Source: Sterolibacterium sp964437515 (GTDB taxonomy: Bacteria; Pseudomonadota; Gammaproteobacteria; Burkholderiales; Rhodocyclaceae). From it: DNA of 64,000 nucleotides. Shown piece by piece: positions 43,395 through 53,017 of this stretch. Location of the stretch: positions 7,777 through 71,776 of the forward strand of contig CAYTHB010000005.1 in NCBI GenBank assembly GCA_964437515.1, in the 5' to 3' direction. Position numbers and translations under genes: made by a program. The notes under the pieces are model-generated. The model searched no databases and was not told the DNA's origin. It saw only the letters and a program-made list of their open reading frames with translations. How positions within the stretch are numbered: the stretch's first letter is position 1; each line of letters opens with the position of its first letter.

Positions 43395-44618
43395 TTAACG
43401 GGCGTGACGCAGATGCACTGCGTGCCCGAGGTTCTGCGCAACGATGGCATTGACACGCTCGTCAGCCGCCTTACCTAGATCGTCATACACCGTCGTACTG
43501 GCAACGGGCGCATCCGGACGTGTAGCCGCCAGCGTCGAACCCGAGCTGTCATGCGTATCCACCGTCACCTCCATAGACAACCCCACGCGCAAGGGATGTT
43601 CGGCAAGTTCCTTCGCATCCAGCGCGATACGCACCGGCACGCGTTGAACGATCTTGATCCAGTTGCCGGTGGCATTTTGCGCGGGCAAAAGTGAGAACAC
43701 CGAGCCCGTACCCGCGCCCAGCCCCACCACCTTGCCGTGATAATCGACACGGCTGCCATACACATCGGCGGTCAGCGTTGCCGACTGGCCGATCCGCAGA
43801 TCGCGCAGTTGCGCCTCCTTGAAATTGGCATCGACCCAGAGTTGATCGAGCGAGACGATCGCCATGATCGGCGTACCGCCAGCGATACGCTGCCCGACCT
43901 GCACGCTACGCCGCGCCACCGTTCCCGAGACAGGCGCGACAATCGCCATACGTTTTTCGTTGAGCCATGCCTCGCGATACTGCGCGGCAGCAGCCAGCAC
44001 ACGGGGATGGGTTTCCACCCGTGTACCTTCTGTCTGCGTGGCATTTTTCGTCTGCTGCTCCTGCGCTTCGCTCAAAGCGGCCTGCGCTGCGGCATGGGCA
44101 GCGCGCATATTGGCCAGCGTGCTCTTGAGATGTTGCACTTCTTCAACAGCAACAGCACCACTGGCTTCCAGCCCCGCACGCCGCGCCAGATCGGAATCGA
44201 GACGTTTCAATTCGGTTTCGCTACGCAGCAAATCGGCCTTGCGCGCCTCAACCAGCGCGGCCAGTCCTTTATCCGCAACAAACAGGGCACGCACTTCGCG
44301 CACCGTCTGTGCCAGTTTGGCTTCGCTCTGGTCGAGTGCCAGTTGCGTATCTTGTGGGTCAAGACGCACGAGGGGCTGCCCTGCCTGCACAGTATCGGTG
44401 TCATTAACGTTGATCGCCAGCACCGTGCCGCCGACTTGCGGGGTCACTTGAACGATATTGCTCTGCACATAAGCGTTATCGGTGAAGATGTTGTAACGCG
44501 CAAAGAAAAACCAATATGCACTGTAGCCGATGGCAATGATCAGACAGAGCAGCACGAAAAGCAGCAACCGTCGCTGGCGCGGATTTTCTTGTGGGGTAGA
44601 GGTGGGCGTGGAAGACAT
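43395..44618 (-). CDS. emrA: EmrA/HlyD-type efflux adaptor
   Basis: A 407-residue membrane-fusion protein with an N-terminal cytosolic stub, one membrane helix (about 18-40), the lipoyl half-domain TPQVGGTVLAINVNDTDTVQ, a long coiled-coil hairpin (about 95-205), the returning half IVAPVSGTVARRSVQVGQRI and beta-barrel segments. It connects EmrB to the outer-membrane channel. It lies 36 bp after the NodT-type gene. Confidence 0.92.
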   Translation of the reverse strand: MSSTPTSTPQENPRQRRLLLFVLLCLIIAIGYSAYWFFFARYNIFTDNAYVQSNIVQVTPQVGGTVLAINVNDTDTVQAGQPLVRLDPQDTQLALDQSEAKLAQTVREVRALFVADKGLAALVEARKADLLRSETELKRLDSDLARRAGLEASGAVAVEEVQHLKSTLANMRAAHAAAQAALSEAQEQQTKNATQTEGTRVETHPRVLAAAAQYREAWLNEKRMAIVAPVSGTVARRSVQVGQRIAGGTPIMAIVSLDQLWVDANFKEAQLRDLRIGQSATLTADVYGSRVDYHGKVVGLGAGTGSVFSLLPAQNATGNWIKIVQRVPVRIALDAKELAEHPLRVGLSMEVTVDTHDSSGSTLAATRPDAPVASTTVYDDLGKAADERVNAIVAQNLGHAVHLRHAR

Positions 44619-44654
44619 GAAAGTTCCCGTAAAAAAACAGTCAGCGATGGAAGG

Positions 44655-46145
44655 TCATGGCGTGGGTGACGAGGGTGATGCAGGTGACGTGCTTTCGTAA
44701 CCGCCCCCCAGCGCGCGGATCAACTGGATGCGCCCCATCAAGCCACGCACCTGTAAGTCTGTCATCAGGCGTTGCTGCTGAATGACAGCACTTTCTGCAC
44801 GCAAGACCGGTAGGCGACCGGTCAGACCCGATTGATAACGCTGTTGTGCGAGCTCGAAAGTATGTTGCACCCGCGTCAGGGCGAATTGCTGATGTTCGCC
44901 TTGTGTCTGCAAGGCCTGCAAGCTTGCCTGCTGATCCGCTACATCGCGCAAGGCTTGCAGCAAGGTGGCGTTATAGCTGGAAATGGCTGCGTCCGTATCC
45001 GCGGTTTGTGCCTGATAGTGTGCACGCAAACGCCCGGCATCGAATAGGGGCAAATTCAAGGCCAGCCCCAAACCGGGTTGGCGATTACCTGCATTCAGCC
45101 AGTGATCGAGGCTGCCGATGGAGGAGTACCCCACGAAGGCGCGCAGATTGATATCGGGATAAAACAGGGCACGAGCAGCCTCCAGCCCTTGCAGCGCAGC
45201 TTCAACGCGCCAGCGCGCCGCCACGATATCCGCCCGACGACCCACGAGCTGTGCAGGGAGTTGTTCCGGCAGAAGGGCGGGAGATGTTTTCAGTGGCAAG
45301 GGTAATTGAGGCAGCAGCGTATCCAGGGCTTGCGGGGCTTGCCCGCTCAAGCTCGCCAGGCTGTGCCGTACAAGCATCATCTGCCCATCGAGTGCTGCCC
45401 GATCACGCTGCACTTCGGCAAGCTGTCCTTGCGCGGCTTCCCATTCACTGCGCGCATCCAGACCGGCCTTGTAGCGATCCGCCAATAATTGCTGCCCGGC
45501 TTCGCGCACACCCTGTTCACGTTGTAGCAAAGCACCTTGCGTCACCAGACGCGCCAGTTCGAAATAGCCTTGTGCAACCTGACTCGCCAGCAATCGTCGT
45601 GCCGCCTGTTGCTCGGCCTCAGCCGCGCGTGCCACGCCCAATGCTGCTCTGAAAGTCGCGCGGTTCTTGCCAAAAAAATCCAGCTCCCAGGCCGCGCCGA
45701 AACGACCTTCGTTGATATTTTGCGTCGTCCCCGCCAATGGAGGAGGGAACTGCCCGTGTTCGCTCAGACGCATCCGCGTCAATTCTGTCGATAAACCCAG
45801 TTGCGGCCACAATGTGCTCTCCGCTCCCTGTGCCATCGCAGCTGCCTGCCTGACCCGTGCAGCCACCCCCTGCAAATCGGGATTGCCTGCCAATGCCTGC
45901 TGGATGAGGGCATCCAGTGCAGGATCGTCATACGCACGCCACCAATCCTCATGCGGCCAAGCGTTCGTCGACGGGGTCTGTGCAGATGCTGCACCCTGTA
46001 ACTGGTCGGTCGTCAGCAACTGCCCCTCGGGATGCAATCCCGCATAGCTCGCGCAACCCGCCAGCAAAAATAGACTGAAGCTGAGGCTGAGATTGAGACT
46101 ACCCGCGACACAGACACGGCGGACTTGAGTGGCGATGCTGACCAT
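44655..46145 (-). CDS. NodT-family outer-membrane efflux lipoprotein
   Basis: About 496 residues with signal peptide and lipobox LFLLAGCAS, then two outer-membrane-efflux repeats (HEDWWRAYDDPALDALIQQA; GRFGAAWELDFFGKNRATFR; second half from ALQGLEAARALFYPDINLRA). This is the TolC-like trimeric exit duct for EmrAB. ATG 46145 (MVSIATQV) sits just before the signal peptide; the reading continues to 46349 with unlikely sequence that crosses a tandem repeat. It is the first gene of a nodT-emrA-emrB operon, and divergent from aroK. Confidence 0.9.
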   Translation of the reverse strand: MVSIATQVRRVCVAGSLNLSLSFSLFLLAGCASYAGLHPEGQLLTTDQLQGAASAQTPSTNAWPHEDWWRAYDDPALDALIQQALAGNPDLQGVAARVRQAAAMAQGAESTLWPQLGLSTELTRMRLSEHGQFPPPLAGTTQNINEGRFGAAWELDFFGKNRATFRAALGVARAAEAEQQAARRLLASQVAQGYFELARLVTQGALLQREQGVREAGQQLLADRYKAGLDARSEWEAAQGQLAEVQRDRAALDGQMMLVRHSLASLSGQAPQALDTLLPQLPLPLKTSPALLPEQLPAQLVGRRADIVAARWRVEAALQGLEAARALFYPDINLRAFVGYSSIGSLDHWLNAGNRQPGLGLALNLPLFDAGRLRAHYQAQTADTDAAISSYNATLLQALRDVADQQASLQALQTQGEHQQFALTRVQHTFELAQQRYQSGLTGRLPVLRAESAVIQQQRLMTDLQVRGLMGRIQLIRALGGGYESTSPASPSSPTP

Positions 46146-46280
46146 ATGAATCACTCGCAGTTCAAAAAGAACGAGAGGGAATAAAACGCTCATTTTAATT
46201 GATGAAGATGCATTGCAGCAGACAGGATTGTTGCGTATGTCATGCGGATTGGTGCGGGATTTCTCTGTTTTTGAAGCCAA

Positions 46281-46320
46281 GCGTGATTGAGTGTGATTGA
46301 GTGTGATTGAGTGTGATTGA
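46281..46320. repeat. 10-bp tandem repeat, four units
   Basis: Four consecutive units of GTGTGATTGA, the first with C at position 2, lie in the space between the divergent nodT and aroK genes. Copy number could vary by slippage and affect either promoter. Confidence 0.8.
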
Positions 46321-46420
46321 GCAAACCAAGCCCGTGATTGTCGTTGCACGTTACAATAATGAAGTGAATAAAAATGCTCTCTATCCCGCGCCGACCCTGT
46401 CTGATGTCGATACAGGCAAG

Positions 46421-46963
46421 ATGACCGAACCTGGCATTCTCGTCGGTCGCAATCTGTATCTCGTTGGCCTTATGGGTGCCGGTAAAACCACCGTTGGTCG
46501 CCAGTTGGCCAAGCGACTGGGGCGGCGTTTTGTCGATTCCGATCATGAAATCGAAGCACGCACCGGTGTGCGGATTCCTACCATCTTTGAAATCGAAGGC
46601 GAAGCGGGGTTTCGCCAACGCGAAACGCAGGTCATCGCAGAACTGGCTTGCGAACAGGGGCTGGTGGTCGCCACCGGCGGTGGGGCAGTGCTGAAACCCG
46701 AAAATCGAACCTATCTTCGCCAAAGCGGATGTGTGGTGTATCTGTGCGTCCCGCCCTTGCAGCTCTATGAGCGCACCCGCCACGACCACAATCGTCCACT
46801 GCTCAAAGTCGCTGACCCCTTGGCGCGGCTGCGTGAGCTTTATGAGCAACGCGATCCGCTCTACCGTGAGGTGGCAGATATCGTCGCCGAAAGCACGGGG
46901 GGCGGCTCGCATCATATGGTCAAACTGATCGAACACGAGGTACGCAACCGATGCACAGCCTGA
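46421..46963 (+). CDS. aroK: Shikimate kinase
   Basis: A 180-residue shikimate kinase, phosphorylating shikimate at the 3-hydroxyl. The P-loop is LVGLMGAGKTTVG, the substrate-binding Asp is in VDSDHEIEARTG, with the GGGAV segment (VVATGGGAVLKPEN) and the lid arginine region near TRHDHNRPLL. ATG 46421 (MTEPGILVG) gives the family length; a longer reading starts at 46307 in the tandem repeat. It overlaps aroB by 13 bp. Confidence 0.94.
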   Translation: MTEPGILVGRNLYLVGLMGAGKTTVGRQLAKRLGRRFVDSDHEIEARTGVRIPTIFEIEGEAGFRQRETQVIAELACEQGLVVATGGGAVLKPENRTYLRQSGCVVYLCVPPLQLYERTRHDHNRPLLKVADPLARLRELYEQRDPLYREVADIVAESTGGGSHHMVKLIEHEVRNRCTA

Positions 46964-48042
46964 CCGTAAGTTTAGGCGCGCGCGCCTATCCCATCCACAT
47001 CGGCAACACGTTGCTGGCTCAAACAGAGCTATTGTTGCCGCACCTGAAAACCCCGCGCGCCGCCATCGTCAGTAATACCACCGTCGCACCGCTGTATCTG
47101 GAAAAACTCGCCACACCGCTGCGCGCGGCGGGCGTGCAGATTACCGAAATCGTGCTGCCCGATGGCGAGGCGTATAAAAACTGGGAAACACTGAATACGA
47201 TCTTCGATACGCTGCTGGCCGAACGTTGCGACCGCAGCACGACCCTGATTGCGCTGGGCGGTGGGGTCATCGGCGATTTGTGCGGTTTTGCCGCCGCCAG
47301 CTATCAGCGCGGTGTGCCCTTCATTCAGGTGCCGACCACCTTGTTGGCGCAGGTCGATTCTTCCGTCGGTGGCAAAACGGGCATCAATCATCCGCGTGGC
47401 AAGAACATGATCGGTGCATTCTGGCAGCCGCAACTAGTACTCGCTGACACGGGCACGCTGCAAACCCTACCCGAACGCGAATTTTCGGCAGGGCTGGCGG
47501 AAGTCATCAAATATGGTTTGATTCGTGACCTAGCATTTCTGGAATGGCTGGAAGCCCACATGGACGCGCTGATGGCGCGGGATGGCGCGGCACTGGCGTA
47601 TGCCATCGAGCGTTCCTGCCAGAACAAGGCCGACGTCGTGGCGGCTGATGAATTTGAAACTGCGAAAGAGGGTGGGCGCGCGCTGCTGAATCTGGGACAC
47701 ACTTTTGGCCACGCCATCGAAACCGGCATGGGCTATGGCGAGTGGCTGCATGGTGAAGCGGTGGCGGCGGGCACGTTGATGGCAGCGGAGCTATCGCGCC
47801 GCTTGGGTTGGCTGACGGCTGCCGATATCAAGCGCATTCGTCATCTGTTTGAGCGTGCGAAACTGCCGGTGCGCGGTGCAGCATTGGGGGCAGAACGCTA
47901 TCTGGACTTGATGGGACATGACAAAAAAGTCATCGCCGGCAAATTGCGCTTGGTGTTGTTGAAACAATTGGGTGAGGCGATCACCTGGGGCGAAGCCCCC
48001 CGCACTGAAATCATTGCTGCCATCGAGGCCTGCTGTGAGTGA
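46951..48042 (+). CDS. aroB: 3-dehydroquinate synthase
   Basis: AroB of 363 residues, the second step of aromatic amino-acid synthesis. Motifs include the NAD-binding LPDGEAYKNWETL, ALGGGVIGDLCGFAAASYQRG, QVPTTLLAQVDSSVGGKTGI and metal-binding LLNLGHTFGHAIE and HGEAVAAG. It is coupled to aroK by overlap, and its stop is one base before the dgt ATG, so aroK-aroB-dgt is one operon. Confidence 0.97.
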   Translation: MHSLTVSLGARAYPIHIGNTLLAQTELLLPHLKTPRAAIVSNTTVAPLYLEKLATPLRAAGVQITEIVLPDGEAYKNWETLNTIFDTLLAERCDRSTTLIALGGGVIGDLCGFAAASYQRGVPFIQVPTTLLAQVDSSVGGKTGINHPRGKNMIGAFWQPQLVLADTGTLQTLPEREFSAGLAEVIKYGLIRDLAFLEWLEAHMDALMARDGAALAYAIERSCQNKADVVAADEFETAKEGGRALLNLGHTFGHAIETGMGYGEWLHGEAVAAGTLMAAELSRRLGWLTAADIKRIRHLFERAKLPVRGAALGAERYLDLMGHDKKVIAGKLRLVLLKQLGEAITWGEAPRTEIIAAIEACCE

Positions 48043-48043
48043 A

Positions 48044-49165
48044 ATGAATCTCGCCTCCTATGCCGTCAATACCGCGAATTCGCGGGGACGGCAATATCCC
48101 GAAGCGGCTCCCAACGAACGCAGCGAATTCCAGCGCGATCGTGACCGTATCGTCCATTCCACGGCCTTTCGCCGGCTGGAATACAAAACACAGGTTTTCG
48201 TCAATCACGAAGGCGACCTGTTTCGCACACGGCTCACGCACAGTCTCGAAGTCGCGCAAATCGCCCGGGGCATTGCACGCGCCTTGCGGGTGAACGAAGA
48301 CCTCGTCGAAGCCATCGCATTGGCGCACGATCTGGGGCACACCCCCTTCGGCCATGCGGGGCAGGACGCGCTCAATGAATGTATGAGCGGAGAATATGGC
48401 GGCTTTGAACACAATCTGCAAAGCCTGCGCATCATCGATGTGCTGGAAGAAAATTACGCGGCTTTCAATGGACTCAATCTATGCTTCGAGACGCGCGAAG
48501 GCATCCTCAAGCATTGTCCTCCCGCCAAGGCGCGCGCTCTCGGTGAAGTGGCACGCCGTTTTCTGGAAGATCGTCGCCCCTCGCTGGAAGCGCAAATCTG
48601 CAATCTGGCGGATGCCATCGCCTACAACAACCATGATATCGACGACGGCCTGCGTTCCGGCTTGCTGACGCTCGAACAACTCGATGAAGTGTCCGCCTTT
48701 GCCATTCACGCCACCACGGTACGCAAGGAATATCCGGGCATCGTCGGTCGCCGCTTCATTCACGAAACCGTGCGGCGCATGATTAACGCGCAAGTCGTCG
48801 ATCTGATCTCAACGACCCGCGCCAATCTTCAGCAATACGTCCCTCAAACATTGGCGGACATCCAAGCAGCTCCTCTGCTGGTAGCCTTCAGCCCGGACAT
48901 GCATGAGCGACAAAAAGGGCTCAAGGCCTTCTTGCGCGAACATCTGTATCGCCACTATCAAGTGCTGCGAATGACGCACAAGGCACGGCGCATCATTGGC
49001 GATTTGTTTGGGGTTTTCATGGAAAATCCCCATCTGCTGCCCCCACAATATCAGCAGATGGCCACCGCCGATCATGCGCGTGCTGTTGCAGATTACATCG
49101 CCGGCATGACCGATCGTTACGCCATCCGCGAGCATCGACGCTTGTTTGCCGTGGGCGAAATCTGA
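48044..49165 (+). CDS. dgt: Deoxyguanosinetriphosphate triphosphohydrolase-like protein
   Basis: About 373 residues of the HD-domain dGTPase family. Metal ligands lie in RLTHSLEVAQIARGIA and ALAHDLGHTPFGHAG, with further His/Asp in YNNHDIDDGLRSGLL. The N terminus RDRDRIVHSTAFRRLEYKTQ is characteristic. It hydrolyses dNTPs to deoxynucleoside and triphosphate; strict dGTP specificity is not assured in this subgroup. ATG 48044 lies one base after the aroB stop; GTG 48035 is an alternative. Confidence 0.93.
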   Translation: MNLASYAVNTANSRGRQYPEAAPNERSEFQRDRDRIVHSTAFRRLEYKTQVFVNHEGDLFRTRLTHSLEVAQIARGIARALRVNEDLVEAIALAHDLGHTPFGHAGQDALNECMSGEYGGFEHNLQSLRIIDVLEENYAAFNGLNLCFETREGILKHCPPAKARALGEVARRFLEDRRPSLEAQICNLADAIAYNNHDIDDGLRSGLLTLEQLDEVSAFAIHATTVRKEYPGIVGRRFIHETVRRMINAQVVDLISTTRANLQQYVPQTLADIQAAPLLVAFSPDMHERQKGLKAFLREHLYRHYQVLRMTHKARRIIGDLFGVFMENPHLLPPQYQQMATADHARAVADYIAGMTDRYAIREHRRLFAVGEI

Positions 49166-49203
49166 AAACTGAAAAACCAATCGTTTTTCGTATATTTCTC
49201 GCA

Positions 49204-49662
49204 TCACACGGCGGTATCAATCATCAAGCCTTGTTCCAACTGATGACGAATCACGTCGGGCAAGGGCTCGGCACCTGCATTCGTCACATGCACAGTGACC
49301 ACATTGGCCAGACACACACATCGCCCCGCTTGAAACAATGCCATGGCGACTTCAAACGAAGCGTTGCCGATGTGAACCACGCCTGCGCAGGCTTCCAATG
49401 ACTGTGGGTAATAGGCTTCATGCAGGTAATCGTAAGTCGTGCGTACCGGCAACAAGCGGTAATCCCGTTTGCGAAACAGAAAATCCTCACCAAACAGCCT
49501 CATGAAGAAGCGCGTGCGTGCTTCCTCGTGAAATTCCGCCAAAGCCAGGTTATTGAGATGCCGGAGGATATCCATATCGGCAAAACGCGGCGTCACCGGC
49601 ATGGAAAATGGATAACGGCTTGCGTTAAGCAACTGGGGGGCGGGTTTTGTACGGGACATCAT
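49204..49662 (-). CDS. Hotdog-fold acyl-CoA thioesterase-family protein
   Basis: About 152 residues with the 4-hydroxybenzoyl-CoA thioesterase signature TPRFADMDILRHLNNLALAE, where the Asp near residue 35 is the usual catalytic acid. The start has strong GGAGG seven bases before ATG 49662. It probably hydrolyses an acyl-CoA ester, substrate unknown. It is convergent with dgt and lies near lipid-type genes. Confidence 0.82.
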   Translation of the reverse strand: MMSRTKPAPQLLNASRYPFSMPVTPRFADMDILRHLNNLALAEFHEEARTRFFMRLFGEDFLFRKRDYRLLPVRTTYDYLHEAYYPQSLEACAGVVHIGNASFEVAMALFQAGRCVCLANVVTVHVTNAGAEPLPDVIRHQLEQGLMIDTAV

Positions 49663-49798
49663 CAATCCTCCGCCATTCAAACACCATATCGGGTAATTTC
49701 GCGGGTCATTTCAGCCAACTCCGTCTGGGCGAATAGCAAGGTTTCCAATAAAATCAACCGCTTTTGATTGCAGATGTGATTTTCTGAAAGGAGCAAAA

Positions 49799-50203
49799 AT
49801 GAGCATTGTCCTCTCTCGCCCCCGCTTGGGCAATCTGGCGCGGTGCTGGACGGTGGCCGGTATGATCGGTCTGGGTGCTTGTGTCGCGCTGACGACCACA
49901 GGCTGCTCGACGGCCGTGGGTCGGGATCTGGCCTCGCGCACCGACATCCTCAAGACCCTGCGCGAACAGGGCTATTTGTTCAATCAGCATGTGATTTCCA
50001 CCGTGGCGGATAACGGCAACCCGAATCGTGTGCGGGTCACCGGTCAGCTCGCACTCAAGTCGCCGGATGAAAGCCATGTCAAGGGCGGTCTCAAGGTCAC
50101 ACAAATCCAGTATGTCGTTGTTGAAAATACGAACGGCGCATGGACGGTGGCGGAAGCCCCGGTTCTGGTACGTGACCAACTGACTTCCCGCCAACGCTGG
50201 TAA
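49799..50203 (+). CDS. Hypothetical lipoprotein
   Basis: A 134-residue protein with a long signal segment (WTVAGMIGLGACVALTTTGC) that ends in a lipobox cysteine, then a small mature domain of about 98 residues. I do not recognise the family. Its mature part has alternating strands (VRVTGQLALKSPDESHVKGG, IQYVVVENTNGAWTVAEAPV). GAAAGGAGC lies before its ATG. It is 36 bp upstream of the CruF-like gene and may be in one unit with it. Confidence 0.7.
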   Translation: MSIVLSRPRLGNLARCWTVAGMIGLGACVALTTTGCSTAVGRDLASRTDILKTLREQGYLFNQHVISTVADNGNPNRVRVTGQLALKSPDESHVKGGLKVTQIQYVVVENTNGAWTVAEAPVLVRDQLTSRQRW

Positions 50204-50239
50204 TCAGCGCTTGATTCTCTCATTTCTGGACGGAACACT

Positions 50240-51250
50240 ATGAACACTACCTCCTCTCTCCAGCCGACCTACGGCTACACGCTGGAACAGGCCGAGCGTG
50301 GCCGCCGCGTTTTCTTTCTCTCACTGGTCGGTGCACTGGGCATTCCTCTGCTGCTCTTCGGTCTGCGTCTGGCGTATGGCCCCGAACAGATGCAGCTCTG
50401 GTGGGAATCCGCCAAGGTGGCACCGCAAACGCAACCGCAAGTCTTCACCAATGTGTGGATGACCTTTGTCGGTATCGGCATCGTCATCTGGCATTCCAGT
50501 GTGGTCAAAGGCTGGGCGCGTACCGTGGCCTGTATTGGTGTCGGTTTCACGATCGCCTGGTTCTTCGAATACCTCGGCACCAACTTTGATACAGGCGGCA
50601 TCTTCGGTCCGTATCACTACAACGACACCTTGTTGCAAGGCCACTTCCTCGGTGTGCCTTGGGTGGTGGCCATGGGTTGGGAATCCTTCGCCTATCCGGC
50701 GTTCTACATGGTGCTCTACCTGCTGCCCAGCGAGCAGATGGGCGCGGAAACCTCGTGGATGAAGCGACTCATCAACATCTCCCTGATTTCGACGCTCGGT
50801 GGGCTGTTCTGCGTGGTGCTGGATTTCATCGTCGATCCGATCTCGGTCGAGGCAGGTAACTTCACTTGGCACGTGAATGGCGGTGTCTATCCGTGGCTTG
50901 AAGGCAGTGGTGAGCCGATCACCAACTTCCTCGGCTGGTGGATCTGCGGCTTCACCATGATGGTGGCTTGGGTGTTCATCCTCCAGACCACCCCGTCGAA
51001 ACGCCATGTGCGCTCGAAGTATCTCGATATCTACATTCCGCTGGCACTCTATGCGACCTGGTTTACCAATTACATGTCGCAGGAAATATTGATGCAGCAG
51101 CGTGATGATGTCATTACCTTCGGCCTGTTTGGTCCCGGCGGTGTCATCCTCATCGTCCTGATCAAGGTATTGCTGGAGCGTCAGGGTTACCAGCCCAACC
51201 CCATTGGACATGACATGGCGCGATCCGCCATGCATCAGCAAATACGCTGA
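50240..51250 (+). CDS. CruF-like (carotenoid-biosynthesis family) membrane protein
   Basis: A 336-residue protein with about eight membrane helices. Its pattern of conserved polar residues, FFEYLGTNFDTGGIFGPYHY, LGVPWVVAMGWESFAYPAF, VVLDFIVDPISVEAG and PITNFLGWW, is that of the DUF422/CruF family, whose known members hydrate the end double bond of acyclic carotenoid precursors. No carotenoid gene is in the window, so a reaction on another isoprenoid or sterol-like hydrophobic molecule is possible. The acidic residues inside the membrane support an enzymatic role. It follows the lipoprotein gene by 36 bp. Confidence 0.65.
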   Translation: MNTTSSLQPTYGYTLEQAERGRRVFFLSLVGALGIPLLLFGLRLAYGPEQMQLWWESAKVAPQTQPQVFTNVWMTFVGIGIVIWHSSVVKGWARTVACIGVGFTIAWFFEYLGTNFDTGGIFGPYHYNDTLLQGHFLGVPWVVAMGWESFAYPAFYMVLYLLPSEQMGAETSWMKRLINISLISTLGGLFCVVLDFIVDPISVEAGNFTWHVNGGVYPWLEGSGEPITNFLGWWICGFTMMVAWVFILQTTPSKRHVRSKYLDIYIPLALYATWFTNYMSQEILMQQRDDVITFGLFGPGGVILIVLIKVLLERQGYQPNPIGHDMARSAMHQQIR

Positions 51251-51401
51251 ATACGCACTCCATACTTTCGGTGATGGGTGAGGGGTGACCTCCCCTCACC
51301 GAGAGCCAGCTCCCATCCTCCAAAACACGCAACGAAATTTGTCACTGGACGATCAAAAGATCGTTAGAATCGATGTCCACCGTTTCAGACATGGCGCGTT
51401 A

Positions 51402-51413
51402 GTGACATGTCAC
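51402..51413. promoter_or_regulatory. Perfect 12-bp palindrome upstream of DUF1329-C
   Basis: GTGACATGTCAC is an exact palindrome 88 bp before the DUF1329-C start, in a 250-bp spacer without a gene. It could bind a dimeric regulator such as a TetR or MarR-type repressor; none is encoded next to it. Confidence 0.35.
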
Positions 51414-51500
51414 CCCCGACAAAAAGATGGCGCAGCATGACTGTAACGCCACGAAACTGGGGTTCGGTGATCATTTCATATTTGGAGAGGAGCAATTGTA

Positions 51501-52892
51501 ATGACGCGTTTCAAACATCTGAAAGTGCTGTTTTCAGTCGCTGCCATGCTGGGCGCCAGCGGTGCAGTTCATGCAAAATCAAGCCCGGATGAGCTTGCCA
51601 AATTGGGCAAGGAACTCACCTGTATGGGTGCTGAAAAAGCCGGCTCCGCCAGTGGTGTCGCCGAATATACGGGCAAGTGGGCAGGCGTTGCCCCCGGCAT
51701 GACGGCAGAAATCGGCAAGCACCCGACCGATCCTTACGCCAGCGAAAAAGCATTGTTTACCATCACCGCGCAAAATATGGCGCAGTACGGTGACAAGCTC
51801 TCCGAGGGTCAGAAGGCGATGTTCAAGAAATATCCCACCTTCAAAATGCATGTCTATCCTTCGCATCGCGACTTCCGTTACGACGATTCGGTGTGCAAGG
51901 TTGTTGCCAAGAATGGTGCGGAAACCGAAATCGCCGCCGATGGCAAGAAGTTGAACAATTACTATATGGGGGCGATCCCCTTCCCCTTCCCGAAATCCGG
52001 TACGGAAGCTGTCTGGAACGGCATGTTCCCGACGCTGACCAATGTTGAAGCGCGTGACGAAGATGCCGCCGTGGTCTATCCCAACGGCAACATCACTTGG
52101 GGTGAGCAGGAAATGCGCCAGTACTGCCGTCGCAATGACCCCAAGCTGCGCGGTCAGAAGTCCGACGGTGCGGCCGTCTATGTACGTCTGGTCACCATCA
52201 TGCCGGAACGCAACAAGGGTGAGGTCATCAAGACCATCGACAACTTCACCCAGGAAGCCGATGCCCGTCTGGCCTGGCAGTACATCCCTGCGGTGCGTCG
52301 CGTACGTCAAGCACCGGGCTTCGGCTTCGACAGCCCGATTCCTTCCACTTCGAACACCGTCGTGGTAGATGAAGTCCGCATGTACAACGGCTCAGCCGAG
52401 CGTTACAACTGGAAGCTGGTCGGCAAGAAGGAAATGTACATTCCGTACAACAATTTCCGTCTCGAAGCCAAGGATGTCGGCGCCAACAAGTATGCCAATC
52501 TGCTCAAACCCCATCACGAAAATCCTGATTTCGTGCGCTGGGAATTGCACCGCGTCTATGTGCTGGAAGGCAAGCTGAAAGACGGCTACCGTCACCTGTA
52601 TCCGACGCGTATCGTCTATGCCGACGAAGACACTTGGCTGTACGTCATGTCGGATATCTACGATGCCAAGGGCAGCTTGTGGCGTTATAACTGGGTCAAT
52701 AACTTCTACGCACCCGGCCCCAAAGTGTTTGCTCAAGGCAGTGCCTTCTATCATGACCTGACCGCAGGCACTTACACCGCCTTCGATCTCATGCAAGGCA
52801 AATCCCAGTATCTCGTCGTCGATAAACCCGGTGCTGACTACGGTAATGTCGATTTTTATTCCAACGACAACATGAAAGCCAGCGGGTACTGA
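51501..52892 (+). CDS. DUF1329 envelope protein, copy C
   Basis: A 463-residue DUF1329 protein with signal peptide (FKHLKVLFSVAAMLGASGAV, cleavage after VHA). The mature sequence, beginning KSSPDELAKLGKELTCMGAE, runs almost residue for residue with copy A (for example KAMFKKYPTFKMHVYPSHRD and RQAPGFGFDSPIPSTSNTV), with scattered changes. Unlike A and B it has no DUF1302 gene next to it, and it ends with its own intrinsic terminator. GGAGAGGAGC precedes the ATG. It may share the DUF1302-A barrel or work with the TonB receptor encoded convergently; both are guesses. Confidence 0.9.
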   Translation: MTRFKHLKVLFSVAAMLGASGAVHAKSSPDELAKLGKELTCMGAEKAGSASGVAEYTGKWAGVAPGMTAEIGKHPTDPYASEKALFTITAQNMAQYGDKLSEGQKAMFKKYPTFKMHVYPSHRDFRYDDSVCKVVAKNGAETEIAADGKKLNNYYMGAIPFPFPKSGTEAVWNGMFPTLTNVEARDEDAAVVYPNGNITWGEQEMRQYCRRNDPKLRGQKSDGAAVYVRLVTIMPERNKGEVIKTIDNFTQEADARLAWQYIPAVRRVRQAPGFGFDSPIPSTSNTVVVDEVRMYNGSAERYNWKLVGKKEMYIPYNNFRLEAKDVGANKYANLLKPHHENPDFVRWELHRVYVLEGKLKDGYRHLYPTRIVYADEDTWLYVMSDIYDAKGSLWRYNWVNNFYAPGPKVFAQGSAFYHDLTAGTYTAFDLMQGKSQYLVVDKPGADYGNVDFYSNDNMKASGY

Positions 52893-52935
52893 TTGACGGA
52901 TCTTGATTGATCTGCCGATCTCACGGCTGTCAGTA

Positions 52936-52969
52936 AAAACGCCCTGCATCTTCCGATGCAGGGCGTTTT
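52936..52969. terminator. Bidirectional intrinsic terminator
   Basis: Perfect 15-bp stem AAAACGCCCTGCATC / GATGCAGGGCGTTTT with loop TTCC, followed by CTTT in one direction and TTTTTAC in the other. It lies between convergent DUF1329-C and the TonB receptor gene and can end both transcripts. Confidence 0.85.
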
Positions 52970-52983
52970 CTTTGGGCTGGAGA

Positions 52984-53011
52984 GTGGAAAGTGGAAAGTG
53001 GAAAGTGGAGA
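52984..53011. repeat. 7-bp tandem repeat
   Basis: Four units of GTGGAAA (last GTGGAGA) just beyond the stop of the TonB receptor gene. It is outside coding sequence, so slippage would alter only the 3' untranslated region. Confidence 0.75.
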
Positions 53012-53017
53012 GGAGGA

